The notes under the pieces: generated by a model
Databases searched by the model: none
Told to the model about the DNA's origin: nothing
The model's input: the letters and a program-made list of their open reading frames with translations, nothing else
From: an uncultured Ruminococcus sp.
GTDB lineage: Bacteria; Bacillota; Clostridia; Oscillospirales; Ruminococcaceae
Assembly: GCA_947627275.1 (NCBI GenBank)
Contig: CANQVK010000009.1
Span: 27,742-91,741 of the forward strand
Reading direction: 5' to 3'
DNA: 64,000 bases
Shown here: piece after piece, positions 9,217 to 16,911 of the stretch
Layout: every line of letters starts with the position of its first letter
Numbering within the stretch: the stretch's first letter is position 1
Position numbers and translations under genes: made by a program

Positions 9217-10164
9217 TCACATTATTCCGTATTTTGCTATAGCTTTTTGGGATTTTTCAAAAATTTCACATTTTTTACTAAAATCATCAATAATTATCCA
9301 CTCAATACTGTCATTTTTTCTAAACCATGTAAGCTGTCTCTTGGCGTAACGCCTTGTTTCCTGCTTTATCTTATCTATGCAGTCCTCCAGAGACATGGTA
9401 TTTTCAAAATACGGTATCAGCTCCTTGTAGCCGATAGCGTTTGCAGCGGTTTTCATCGGGGGAGCGCTCCAAAGCTCCCGAGCCTCCTCCACAAGACCTG
9501 CTTTGACCATTTCGTCTACCCTTTGATTTATCCTGTCGTAAAGCGCGGCTCGGTCGGCAGCATTAAGACCGAGTATCAGCGGATCGTAAGGACTTTCAAC
9601 ACGACGGCTTTCCGCTTTAAGCTCGCTGAATTTCCTGCCTGCAACATGGATCACCTCCAAAGCCCGAACAACACGAACAAGGTTGTTCATATGGATAGAC
9701 TCCGCCGCCTCCGGGTCTGCCGAAATGAGCTTCTCATACAGGGCGGCATTGCCGTTTTCCTTCGCATAGCGGTAAAGCTCCCGGCGGTAGGCTTCGTCGC
9801 TTTTTATCTCGGAGAAACTTACGTTATTCAGCAGAGAATCAATATAAAGCCCCGTACCTCCCACGATTATGGGGAGCTTTCCGCGGCTGAGAATATCCTC
9901 CGTCTTTTCACGGGCAAGCTTTACATAGTCCGCCGCGCTGAATGTCACGCTTCGGTCGAGAAAATCTATCAGGTGGTGAGGAACGCCCTTCATTTCCGCA
10001 GCGGTTGGTTTTGCGGAGGCGATGTCCATTCCCTTATATATCTGCATGGAATCGGCTGAGATCACTTCGCCGTTCAGAGCGAGAGCAAGCTCGACGCCCA
10101 GCCATGTTTTTCCGCTTGCGGTAGGACCGCATACGGCAAGAACTTTAGGTTTGTTTTTTTCCAT
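9217..10164 (-). CDS. miaA: tRNA dimethylallyltransferase
   Basis: Transfers a dimethylallyl group to A37 of tRNAs reading U-starting codons; its product is the substrate of MiaB, whose gene heads the same collinear block. Visible motifs in the 315-residue protein are the P-loop GPTASGKT, the DSMQIYKGMDI substrate loop, GGTGLYIDSLL, and the C-terminal KQETRRYAKRQLTWFR. The ORF track extends 52 codons upstream, but that extension reads through repeat element A (10252-10428) and is not conserved-looking. ATG at 10164 has GGGAG 12 bases upstream, slightly long spacing. Confidence 0.94.
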   Translation of the reverse strand: MEKNKPKVLAVCGPTASGKTWLGVELALALNGEVISADSMQIYKGMDIASAKPTAAEMKGVPHHLIDFLDRSVTFSAADYVKLAREKTEDILSRGKLPIIVGGTGLYIDSLLNNVSFSEIKSDEAYRRELYRYAKENGNAALYEKLISADPEAAESIHMNNLVRVVRALEVIHVAGRKFSELKAESRRVESPYDPLILGLNAADRAALYDRINQRVDEMVKAGLVEEARELWSAPPMKTAANAIGYKELIPYFENTMSLEDCIDKIKQETRRYAKRQLTWFRKNDSIEWIIIDDFSKKCEIFEKSQKAIAKYGIM

Positions 10165-10251
10165 ATAAGCAACATTCTCCCTTGACGTCAATATCAGCAG
10201 CTTAAGTAATTTTGTCTCTTTTGTATGGACACGGGTTGCCGTGTCTGTAAC

Positions 10252-10428
10252 AAGGGAACGCCCTCTCTTGCAGGGCTTTCCCTCTTTCCAAACAGTCCGC
10301 AGGACTGTTTGGAAATTCACCCTTTGCGGAGCGCTTAACGCTTTGTGGGACGCTGTCCCACACCCTGCCAGAGGCGCTGCCTCTGGACTCCGCCAAAGGG
10401 ACGCCGTCCCTTTGGAATCCCAATGTTA
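10252..10428 (-). repeat. Multi-hairpin intergenic repeat, copy A
   Basis: This 177-bp copy, in reverse orientation to copies B (42141) and C (55362), consists of consecutive inverted repeats. These include CCAAAGGGAC/GTCCCTTTGG, CCAGAGGC/GCCTCTGG, GTGTGGGAC/GTCCCACA, AAACAGTCC/GGACTGTTT and an imperfect GGGAACGCCCT arm. It fills the 305-bp gap between mutL and miaA. A related small palindrome, GGACACGGGTTGCCGTGTC, lies just beside it (10227-10245). The ORFs called here on both strands are by-products of the repeat. Confidence 0.85.
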
Positions 10429-10469
10429 GTTTACTTTAGTTAATGACGGACGTCCCTGTTGCATTAGTA

Positions 10470-12443
10470 TCAGGTTCTTTTGAATTGATGATCTATATTC
10501 GCTTTGGTCATGGTAAACATAACGGGTCTGCCATGCGGACAATGACGTATTTTTTCATCTGAAAATATCTGCTCCGCCAAAGCTTTCATTTCCTCGGGAG
10601 TACTCTTGTCGTGCGCCTTTACAGCAGCCTTGCATGCCATAGTGTGCAGAACGTCGTCGAGATACCCCGACTGCGGATTCTGCTTGTGCATGAGCAGATT
10701 TTCCGCAACCTCGCATATGATACCCTCCGCATCGGAATCCATAATAAACGTTGGCAGAGCAGTAACGGTCACGTAGGGCTTTTCGCTGAGATCAAAGGAA
10801 AATCCCAAGTCCGTCAAAAGCTCCGTATTATTCTCCAGCGCGTCTGTCTCCTCGGAGGTCATAAGAAGCTTTATGCCCACAAGAAGCTGCTGACTGTACT
10901 GACGGCAATTTCTGCTTTTCAGCCGTTCAAAAATAATACGCTCGTGTGCGGCATGCTTGTCTATGATAACAAGCTTGCCCTCTCTTTCCACCAGCACGTA
11001 CAAGCCAAACGCTTCGCCTATGACCTTTATTTCGGGCAGTTCGGGCTGAACCTCTTTCGGCTTTTCAATAACCTCCGGCTCGTCCTTTTTCTCAAACGAG
11101 CTTACGTTAAGATACTTGAACCCCTCGTCCGCCGCTTCTGCCGCCGCACGAACCGCCTCCAGATCAAGCTTTTCAGGCTCGAGCAGGGGACGTTCGTCTT
11201 TCGGCTCGCTCCTCATTATAACGTATTCCGACTTCTCCACGGGCTTTTCGTCAAGCCTGCTCCATTCGGAGCGTTCCTCTGCGGACTCCGTCTGCGCTTT
11301 CGGCGGTTCGGGAAATTCACTTTCACGCAGTTCCGCCTCCTTTTTGGCTATTTCGGATATGGGCGTAAACATTATCTCCTGCTGGACGGGGGCTTCGGGT
11401 TCTTCATGCCTGAACCAGTCACGCTGCTCCTTCGTCTCAAATTCGTATACAAGTCCGCCGCTGATAAAGGCGTTTTTCACAGCGAAGTAAACTGCGTTGG
11501 TCACGGCTTTTTCGTCCGTAAACCGCACCTCCGCCTTAGTCGGGTGGATATTCACGTCAAGCATCGACGGGTGCATTTCTATCATAAGAACACATGCAGG
11601 GAAACGTCCAGTCATTATCATGTTTTCATAGGCGTTTTCAAGCGACGAGGAACAAAGACGCGACTTTACATATCTGCCGTTTATGAAGAAATTCTGAAAA
11701 GACCTGTTGAACTTGGCATACAGCGGCTTCACCGTATAGCCGCTTACTCTTATACCGTCCGCTTCATATTCAACAGGCAGCAGATCGCGGGTAAAATCCT
11801 TGCCGAAAACGGCATATACGGCGGAATACAGCTCTCCGTCCCCTGCGGAATTAAATTCCATACGATTATCCCTGACCATTTTCACGGCAATATCAGGGTG
11901 AGACAAAGCGATCTTCTGCACTATATTGCTTACCGCATTGGCTTCGGTAACGTCCTTCTTCATAAACTTCGCACGGGCAGGAACGTTATAAAAAATATCC
12001 CGTATAATTATTGTCGTACCGTCGGGACAGCCGCTTTTTTCATGGAGCTTTTCCTCGCTGCCCTCAATTGAATATACCGTTCCGTAAGTCTCGCCCTTCT
12101 GCTTTGTCATGACCTCTACCCTCGATACGGCGCAGATCGAAGCAAGAGCTTCTCCTCTGAAACCGAGGGTATATATATTATCCAAGTCCTCTTTTGAAAC
12201 TATCTTGCTTGTGGCATGGCGCAGAAACGCTTTCGGAACGTCCTCAAAGGAGATTCCGCAGCCGTCGTCGGTAACTCGCATATATGTTGAACCACCGTTT
12301 TTTATCTCAATGGTGATGTGTCTTGCTCCCGAATCTATGGAGTTTTCCACAAGCTCCTTTATAACGGAGGAGGGGCGTTCGATGACCTCTCCTGCGGCGA
12401 TAAGCTCCGATATTTCTTTGCTGAGTACGTTAATTGCCGGCAT
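10470..12443 (-). CDS. mutL: DNA mismatch repair protein MutL
   Basis: The N-terminal GHKL ATPase shows ELVENSIDSGA, DDGCGI and GFRGEALASI within the first 105 residues. A glutamate/proline-rich linker (residues ~340-460) is followed by the C-terminal dimerisation/endonuclease domain. That domain has DKHAAHERIIFE (DxHA(x)2E(x)4E nicking motif), ACKAAVKAHDK and CPHGRPV. This predicts a MutH-independent nicking MutL, as in most bacteria lacking MutH. The 657-residue length is normal. Its ATG overlaps the stop of the upstream unknown gene by one base (TAATG), with GGAGG just before. Confidence 0.96.
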   Translation of the reverse strand: MPAINVLSKEISELIAAGEVIERPSSVIKELVENSIDSGARHITIEIKNGGSTYMRVTDDGCGISFEDVPKAFLRHATSKIVSKEDLDNIYTLGFRGEALASICAVSRVEVMTKQKGETYGTVYSIEGSEEKLHEKSGCPDGTTIIIRDIFYNVPARAKFMKKDVTEANAVSNIVQKIALSHPDIAVKMVRDNRMEFNSAGDGELYSAVYAVFGKDFTRDLLPVEYEADGIRVSGYTVKPLYAKFNRSFQNFFINGRYVKSRLCSSSLENAYENMIMTGRFPACVLMIEMHPSMLDVNIHPTKAEVRFTDEKAVTNAVYFAVKNAFISGGLVYEFETKEQRDWFRHEEPEAPVQQEIMFTPISEIAKKEAELRESEFPEPPKAQTESAEERSEWSRLDEKPVEKSEYVIMRSEPKDERPLLEPEKLDLEAVRAAAEAADEGFKYLNVSSFEKKDEPEVIEKPKEVQPELPEIKVIGEAFGLYVLVEREGKLVIIDKHAAHERIIFERLKSRNCRQYSQQLLVGIKLLMTSEETDALENNTELLTDLGFSFDLSEKPYVTVTALPTFIMDSDAEGIICEVAENLLMHKQNPQSGYLDDVLHTMACKAAVKAHDKSTPEEMKALAEQIFSDEKIRHCPHGRPVMFTMTKANIDHQFKRT

Positions 12444-12871
12444 TATATCCTCCCATTCATATCCCCATACTTTTTAAGAGTATCCATAAACATTTTCAAA
12501 TTCTGCTCCTGCATATAGAAATCCTTGCCGTAGACTTTTTCATTGGCTGCGATCTTTAGCTTCACTTTCCTGCCGTCCTGATCGAAGATCATTTTTATGG
12601 TGTGCAGTCTCATTAACTTTGAGAATTTTATGGAGATCATATTCTCAAGCCACAGCGTACCGTTCTCCACCTGCATACCAAGAATATTGAATTTCGCATA
12701 AACCAGTCTGCCATCGGATGTTACGCCTGCATATCCGAACATATTATTAAGAGCCGACGACGATAACAGCACCTGTCCTCCGAAGCCGCAGTAAATGGGA
12801 TTCCAGACCTGTGTACCGTTTGCTACAGCCATGAGATACAGCATCATATTCTTCTGATTAAAGCTTGCCAT
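12443..12871 (-). CDS. Small protein of unknown function between mutS and mutL
   Basis: I do not recognise this 142-residue protein. It has no signal peptide or membrane segment. The middle (residues ~45-105) is rich in short predicted strands such as GRLVYAKFNIL, NMISIKFSK and TIKMIFDQDG. A C-terminal helix (QEQNLKMFMDTLKKYG) follows, an outline compatible with a PH-like fold; that is inference only. A good Shine-Dalgarno (GGGAG) precedes the start. It is tightly packed, 10 bp after mutS and one base into mutL, so it is co-translated with mismatch-repair genes. Confidence 0.75.
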   Translation of the reverse strand: MASFNQKNMMLYLMAVANGTQVWNPIYCGFGGQVLLSSSALNNMFGYAGVTSDGRLVYAKFNILGMQVENGTLWLENMISIKFSKLMRLHTIKMIFDQDGRKVKLKIAANEKVYGKDFYMQEQNLKMFMDTLKKYGDMNGRI

Positions 12872-12881
12872 TATATACTCC

Positions 12882-15497
12882 CTATCCCAGCATTGCAGCC
12901 ATATCTTTCAGAAACTCACGGCATTCGGCATCGGTAAGCTCGTCTATATTCGTCCTTTCAAGCATGGCAAGAGCCTCCTCACGGTTAATGCTGCCAAAGC
13001 TCATCTGGTCGTCCTGCTCCGTGATTACAGGCTTTTCCGATACATGAGTTTTCTCCATTTCTTCAAGCAGTTCCCTCGCACGATTGACTACTTTCGGCGG
13101 AAGTCCGGCAAGCTTTGCAACGTCAACGCCGTAGCTCTCGTCAACTCCGCCCCTGACTATCTTGCGGAGAAAACGTATAGTTCCGCCGTGTTTGTTTACC
13201 GCAATGCTGTAGTTTTTCACGCCCTCAAGCTCGTTTTCAAGTCCTATAAGCTCGTGGTAATGCGTTGCGAAAAGCGTCTTGCAGCCAAGCTTTTTGCTCG
13301 AACAGATATGCTCCGCAACCGCCCTTGCAATGCTCACGCCGTCGAAAGTGGACGTACCTCTGCCCACCTCGTCAAGGATAACAAGACTGTTCGGCGTAGC
13401 GTTTTTCAGAATATCAGCAACCTCGCTCATTTCCACCATAAAAGTAGACTGTCCAGCCGTAAGGTCGTCGGACGCTCCAACTCTTGTGAATATCTTGTCC
13501 ACAACGGATATTTTCGCAGAATCCGCAGGCACAAAACAGCCTATCTGCGCCATGAGGACGATAAGAGCCGTCTGCCGCATATACGTTGACTTACCCGACA
13601 TATTCGGTCCTGTTATGATAGACATTCTGTTGGCTTTTGTATCAATGTAAATATCGTTCGGAACAAACATTTCGTCTTTCAGCATAAGCTCCACTACAGG
13701 GTGACGTCCGCCCTTTATGTCAATTGCTCCGTCTATGGAAATATCGGGCTTTGTGTACATATTCCGCAGAGACGTTTCCGCAAAAGCGCACAGTACGTCC
13801 ACCGCCGCAACAGCCGAAGCCGTCTGCTGAACTGCCGCAAGCTTCGTAGCAAGAAAATCCCGAACCTCGGCGAAAATTTCAGCTTCAAGGGAGAGCGCCT
13901 TGTCTTTTGCCCCGAGAATGGCGTTTTCAGCGTTTTTCAGCTCCTCGGTAATGAAACGTTCGGCATTTGCAAGCGTCTGCTTACGGATCCAGCCCTCGGG
14001 AATAAGGTCATAATAAGACCGCGTTACCTCCAGATAATAGCCGAACACCCTGTTGAAGCCGATTTTCAGGTTTTTGATGCCTGTAGCTTCCTTTTCACGC
14101 TGTTCAATGCCGTCTATCATCTCCTTGCCGTGGGTCATTATGTGGCGAAGATTGTCAAGCTCCTCGTTAAAGCCGTCCTTTATAACTCCGCCGTCCTTAA
14201 CTGAAACAGGCGGCTCGTCCATTATGGCGTTTTCTACAAGGCGGACGATTTCGCCCAAATCGGAAATTTCGCTGTTGTATTTCGCCAAAAGCTTTGAACC
14301 GCTCAGCTTTGAAAGCTCCTCTTTCAGCAAAGGAAGCTGCATTGCCGTTGCAGAAAGGGATTTAACGTCTCTGGGCGTTGCCGACTTGTACATTATCTTC
14401 GTCATAAGACGCTCCAGATCGTAGGTACGGTCAAGAAGCTCCGTTATATCGGACAGTATCACGCTTTTCCCGTACAACGCCTCAACAGCGTCAAGACGTT
14501 CGATTATACGCGCCGGACTTTTCAGCGGCTGTTCTATCCAGCTTTTCAGCATACGCCGTCCCATTGAAGTCCTTGTGGAATCAAGAACCCACAAAAGAGA
14601 GCCTTTTTTCTCCTTATTGCGCAGGGTTTCGGTAAGCTCTAAATTGCGGCGCGCGTTAAGGTCAAGTCCCATAAAGGAATCGCCGTTGAGAAGATTCAGG
14701 GTCGTGAACCGTGATACCGAGGTTTTCTGCGTGTCTCTTATGTAATCGAAAAGTCCGCACAGAGCCGAACAGTCCGAACCGTTTTCGGAAACGCCGAGTT
14801 CCGCCATAGCTTTTACGCCGAAAACCTCGCATACGCTTGAACGCTGTTTTTCCGGCTCAAAGCATACAGCGTCACGGAGCGTAACGGTGCAGTTCAGGCG
14901 GACTTTTATAAACTCCGCAACAGCTTTAAGGGACAAAAAGCTCTCGGGAAATATTACCTCCGCAGGCTGACAGCGCGAAAGCTCGTTAATAACTCCCTGT
15001 TCAAGATCCTTGCCCTCAAAAAAACTGAGGTCGGCTTCGCCCGTGGAAATATCCGCCGAAGCCACGCCGCACGTTTTATTGCGTTCGTCAAAAAATATGC
15101 TGCATATGTAGTTGTTTTCGCCGTCGTCAAGCATCCCCGACTCGGTGACGGTACCCGGAGTCACTACCCGTATGACGTCGCGGACTACGATCCCCTTTGC
15201 TTCGGCAGGGTCGGTAAGCTGTTCGCAAACAGCCACCTTTTTACCCATATCTATGAGCCGTTTAATGTACATATCTGCCGAATGATAGGGAATACCGCAC
15301 ATCGGAGCGCGCTCCTCAAGTCCGCAGTCACGCCCCGTGAGCGTAAGCTCCAGCATTTTAGAAACTGTAATGGCGTCGTCAAAGAACATCTCATAGAAAT
15401 CCCCCAGACGGAAAAATAATATGCAGTCCTTATACTTATCCTTTACCTCAAAATACTGCTGCATCATCGGCGAAATTTTGCTTCTGTCTATCTCCAC
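12882..15497 (-). CDS. mutS: DNA mismatch repair protein MutS
   Basis: Recognises mismatches and small loops and recruits MutL. The 871-residue protein has the N-terminal mismatch-binding Phe-x-Glu motif region (RLGDFYEMFFDDA), a lever/clamp region, and the ABC-type ATPase near residue 625 (GPNMSGKST, then ILDEVGRGTSTFDG and FATHYHE). The ORF-track start at 15605 lies inside the upstream gene. GTG at 15497 is preferred because AAGGAG lies 9 bases upstream and the protein then begins just before the usual SPMMQQYFEVK. Confidence 0.95.
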   Translation of the reverse strand: MEIDRSKISPMMQQYFEVKDKYKDCILFFRLGDFYEMFFDDAITVSKMLELTLTGRDCGLEERAPMCGIPYHSADMYIKRLIDMGKKVAVCEQLTDPAEAKGIVVRDVIRVVTPGTVTESGMLDDGENNYICSIFFDERNKTCGVASADISTGEADLSFFEGKDLEQGVINELSRCQPAEVIFPESFLSLKAVAEFIKVRLNCTVTLRDAVCFEPEKQRSSVCEVFGVKAMAELGVSENGSDCSALCGLFDYIRDTQKTSVSRFTTLNLLNGDSFMGLDLNARRNLELTETLRNKEKKGSLLWVLDSTRTSMGRRMLKSWIEQPLKSPARIIERLDAVEALYGKSVILSDITELLDRTYDLERLMTKIMYKSATPRDVKSLSATAMQLPLLKEELSKLSGSKLLAKYNSEISDLGEIVRLVENAIMDEPPVSVKDGGVIKDGFNEELDNLRHIMTHGKEMIDGIEQREKEATGIKNLKIGFNRVFGYYLEVTRSYYDLIPEGWIRKQTLANAERFITEELKNAENAILGAKDKALSLEAEIFAEVRDFLATKLAAVQQTASAVAAVDVLCAFAETSLRNMYTKPDISIDGAIDIKGGRHPVVELMLKDEMFVPNDIYIDTKANRMSIITGPNMSGKSTYMRQTALIVLMAQIGCFVPADSAKISVVDKIFTRVGASDDLTAGQSTFMVEMSEVADILKNATPNSLVILDEVGRGTSTFDGVSIARAVAEHICSSKKLGCKTLFATHYHELIGLENELEGVKNYSIAVNKHGGTIRFLRKIVRGGVDESYGVDVAKLAGLPPKVVNRARELLEEMEKTHVSEKPVITEQDDQMSFGSINREEALAMLERTNIDELTDAECREFLKDMAAMLG

Positions 15498-15522
15498 CTT
15501 GATAAACTCCTTCTTTATTAAA

Positions 15523-15927
15523 TCATGAACATCCGCCGCATGTCTCGCAACTGCCTGTGCAGCCCTGTGACGGCTGACATGTCTCGGGGTCTTCGCCGTT
15601 TGCACAGAGTGTGATTATCTGATTCATGTTGTTTACAAGAGCCTCCAATGCGCCCTGTGCAGCGGTAAATACAATCATGTTCTTATTTGACATTATTTTT
15701 TTGTAATTGGACTTGATACCCTCGTCAAGTTCCTTTATTTTGTCGGTATCCTTATCCTCCTTGCAAAGCTCAGTATTAAGCTCGCTGCGCATTCTGTCGA
15801 AGTCGGTTATCTGCCGCTGAAGTTCTGCGTCGGCATCGTTCGCCTGCTTTGCAAGATTGTACGCTATATAGCGGTCGTCCGCCTGTAAAGCCTTGCCCAG
15901 TTCTCTTGTCATTTCAATAATATCCAT
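15523..15927 (-). CDS. YlbF/YmcA (Ric) family protein with C-terminal cysteine cluster
   Basis: The 134-residue alpha-helical protein shows the YlbF/YmcA outline: DIIEMTRELGKALQADDRY at the N-terminus and a helical bundle up to residue ~110. It then has a tail with five cysteines (CQPSQGCTGSCETCGGC). In Bacillus subtilis, ymcA lies upstream of mutS and its product works with YlbF and YaaT in the Y-complex, which promotes RNase Y-dependent mRNA maturation and carries Fe-S clusters. The position directly before mutS and after miaB supports orthology to ymcA. The tail is more cysteine-rich than expected for the family. Confidence 0.75.
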   Translation of the reverse strand: MDIIEMTRELGKALQADDRYIAYNLAKQANDADAELQRQITDFDRMRSELNTELCKEDKDTDKIKELDEGIKSNYKKIMSNKNMIVFTAAQGALEALVNNMNQIITLCANGEDPETCQPSQGCTGSCETCGGCS

Positions 15928-15953
15928 TTTAAATTTCTCCTTTAAATTATTTA

Positions 15954-16901
15954 TTATGTTATATCAAAAACGTACATATGATAAGTATTATCCTCGTGAC
16001 GTTTTGCATACAAGTGTAATTTATTATCAGACGCAAATTCAAGCGCCTTATTGCCGTATTCGTCATCTGTTTCTAATATATATTCGTCAACTGTTTCACC
16101 GCTTTCAAGGGAAATAACTGTTATAATATAGCTGTGATCTTCACGATAGCTGTTACCTTCACGCCTTATAACAGCCGCCAAGCTGCCGTCCGCTGAAACA
16201 GCATTCTCTCTGTAATACTTTACATTTTCAAAATCTGCCTGTATCGGAATATCCCTTATTTCATAAGAATCAAGGTCAAATTCCGAATATCCGACAGTAT
16301 TAAAATATTCTGCTTTAGCAAGTATCAGGGAATTTCCCCGAACAACTTTCGGATAATAAGCTCCCGTAATAAAATGATTTTCACCGCTTTTCATGTCAAA
16401 CACGCCGAAACCATGAGTTCCCCATTCGCCGCACGCTGAATATGCAAATCTATCATTGTCGATTGGAAAATCAGTTCTCACCCACGAATAAGCATTATCA
16501 GGATCAAGACTTTCTACAATAATATTTTCCTCGCCGTTATCCTTTACAAGTTTAATATTGCCGTCCTCATTTGAAAGTATTCCGTATCCTGCCATTTCAA
16601 TATCATTGGGATACATTGAATATAATATTTCTTCAGCGGGTATCAATTCCGAATTTTCGTACTTATTCAAATCGTACAGCTTTATATTGTCCGCAATTTC
16701 AGTATAAGTCGGCTCGGTTTTTTCGGGTTCAGTCGGTTTCACTGTTGTAGATTCCGTAGTCGTTTCCGTAGTTGTTTTGGTAGTCGTCTCCGTAGTCGTT
16801 TCAGATACAGAATCAGGCTGACTTTCAATGATCTCCTGATTTTCTTTACTGCAACCGACAAGAAGAAACACCGAACATAATATCATTAAAAATTTTTTCA
16901 T
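15954..16901 (-). CDS. Predicted lipoprotein, unknown function (mosaic family member 1)
   Basis: The 315-residue protein has a lipoprotein signal (MKKFLMILCSVFLLVGC, lipobox LVGC). A threonine-rich linker with repeats (TETTTKTTTETTTESTT) is followed by a beta-rich extracellular domain that begins TEIADNIKLYDL. That same opening occurs in the next gene upstream (16912-19107), so they share a domain. No catalytic motif is visible. It is the last of four lipoprotein genes between miaB and the ymcA-like gene, 10 bp after its neighbour. The region looks more AT-rich than the flanking repair genes. Confidence 0.7.
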   Translation of the reverse strand: MKKFLMILCSVFLLVGCSKENQEIIESQPDSVSETTTETTTKTTTETTTESTTVKPTEPEKTEPTYTEIADNIKLYDLNKYENSELIPAEEILYSMYPNDIEMAGYGILSNEDGNIKLVKDNGEENIIVESLDPDNAYSWVRTDFPIDNDRFAYSACGEWGTHGFGVFDMKSGENHFITGAYYPKVVRGNSLILAKAEYFNTVGYSEFDLDSYEIRDIPIQADFENVKYYRENAVSADGSLAAVIRREGNSYREDHSYIITVISLESGETVDEYILETDDEYGNKALEFASDNKLHLYAKRHEDNTYHMYVFDIT

Positions 16902-16911
16902 GGTACCTCCT

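Noticed and set aside
10165-10320. 52-codon N-terminal extension of miaA
   Set aside because: Lies in the repeat; the family normally starts a few residues before the P-loop, as ATG 10164 does.
10202-10429. ORFs on both strands beginning like MSVTRERPLLQG.. or MGFQRDG..
   Set aside because: Produced by multi-hairpin repeat A; matching ORFs arise in copies B and C (42132-42329, 55336-55599) only because the repeat DNA is the same. Conservation is of DNA structure, not of a gene with start signals.
10611-12071. 486-residue plus-strand ORF
   Set aside because: Antisense shadow of mutL; no start signal and no recognisable domain.
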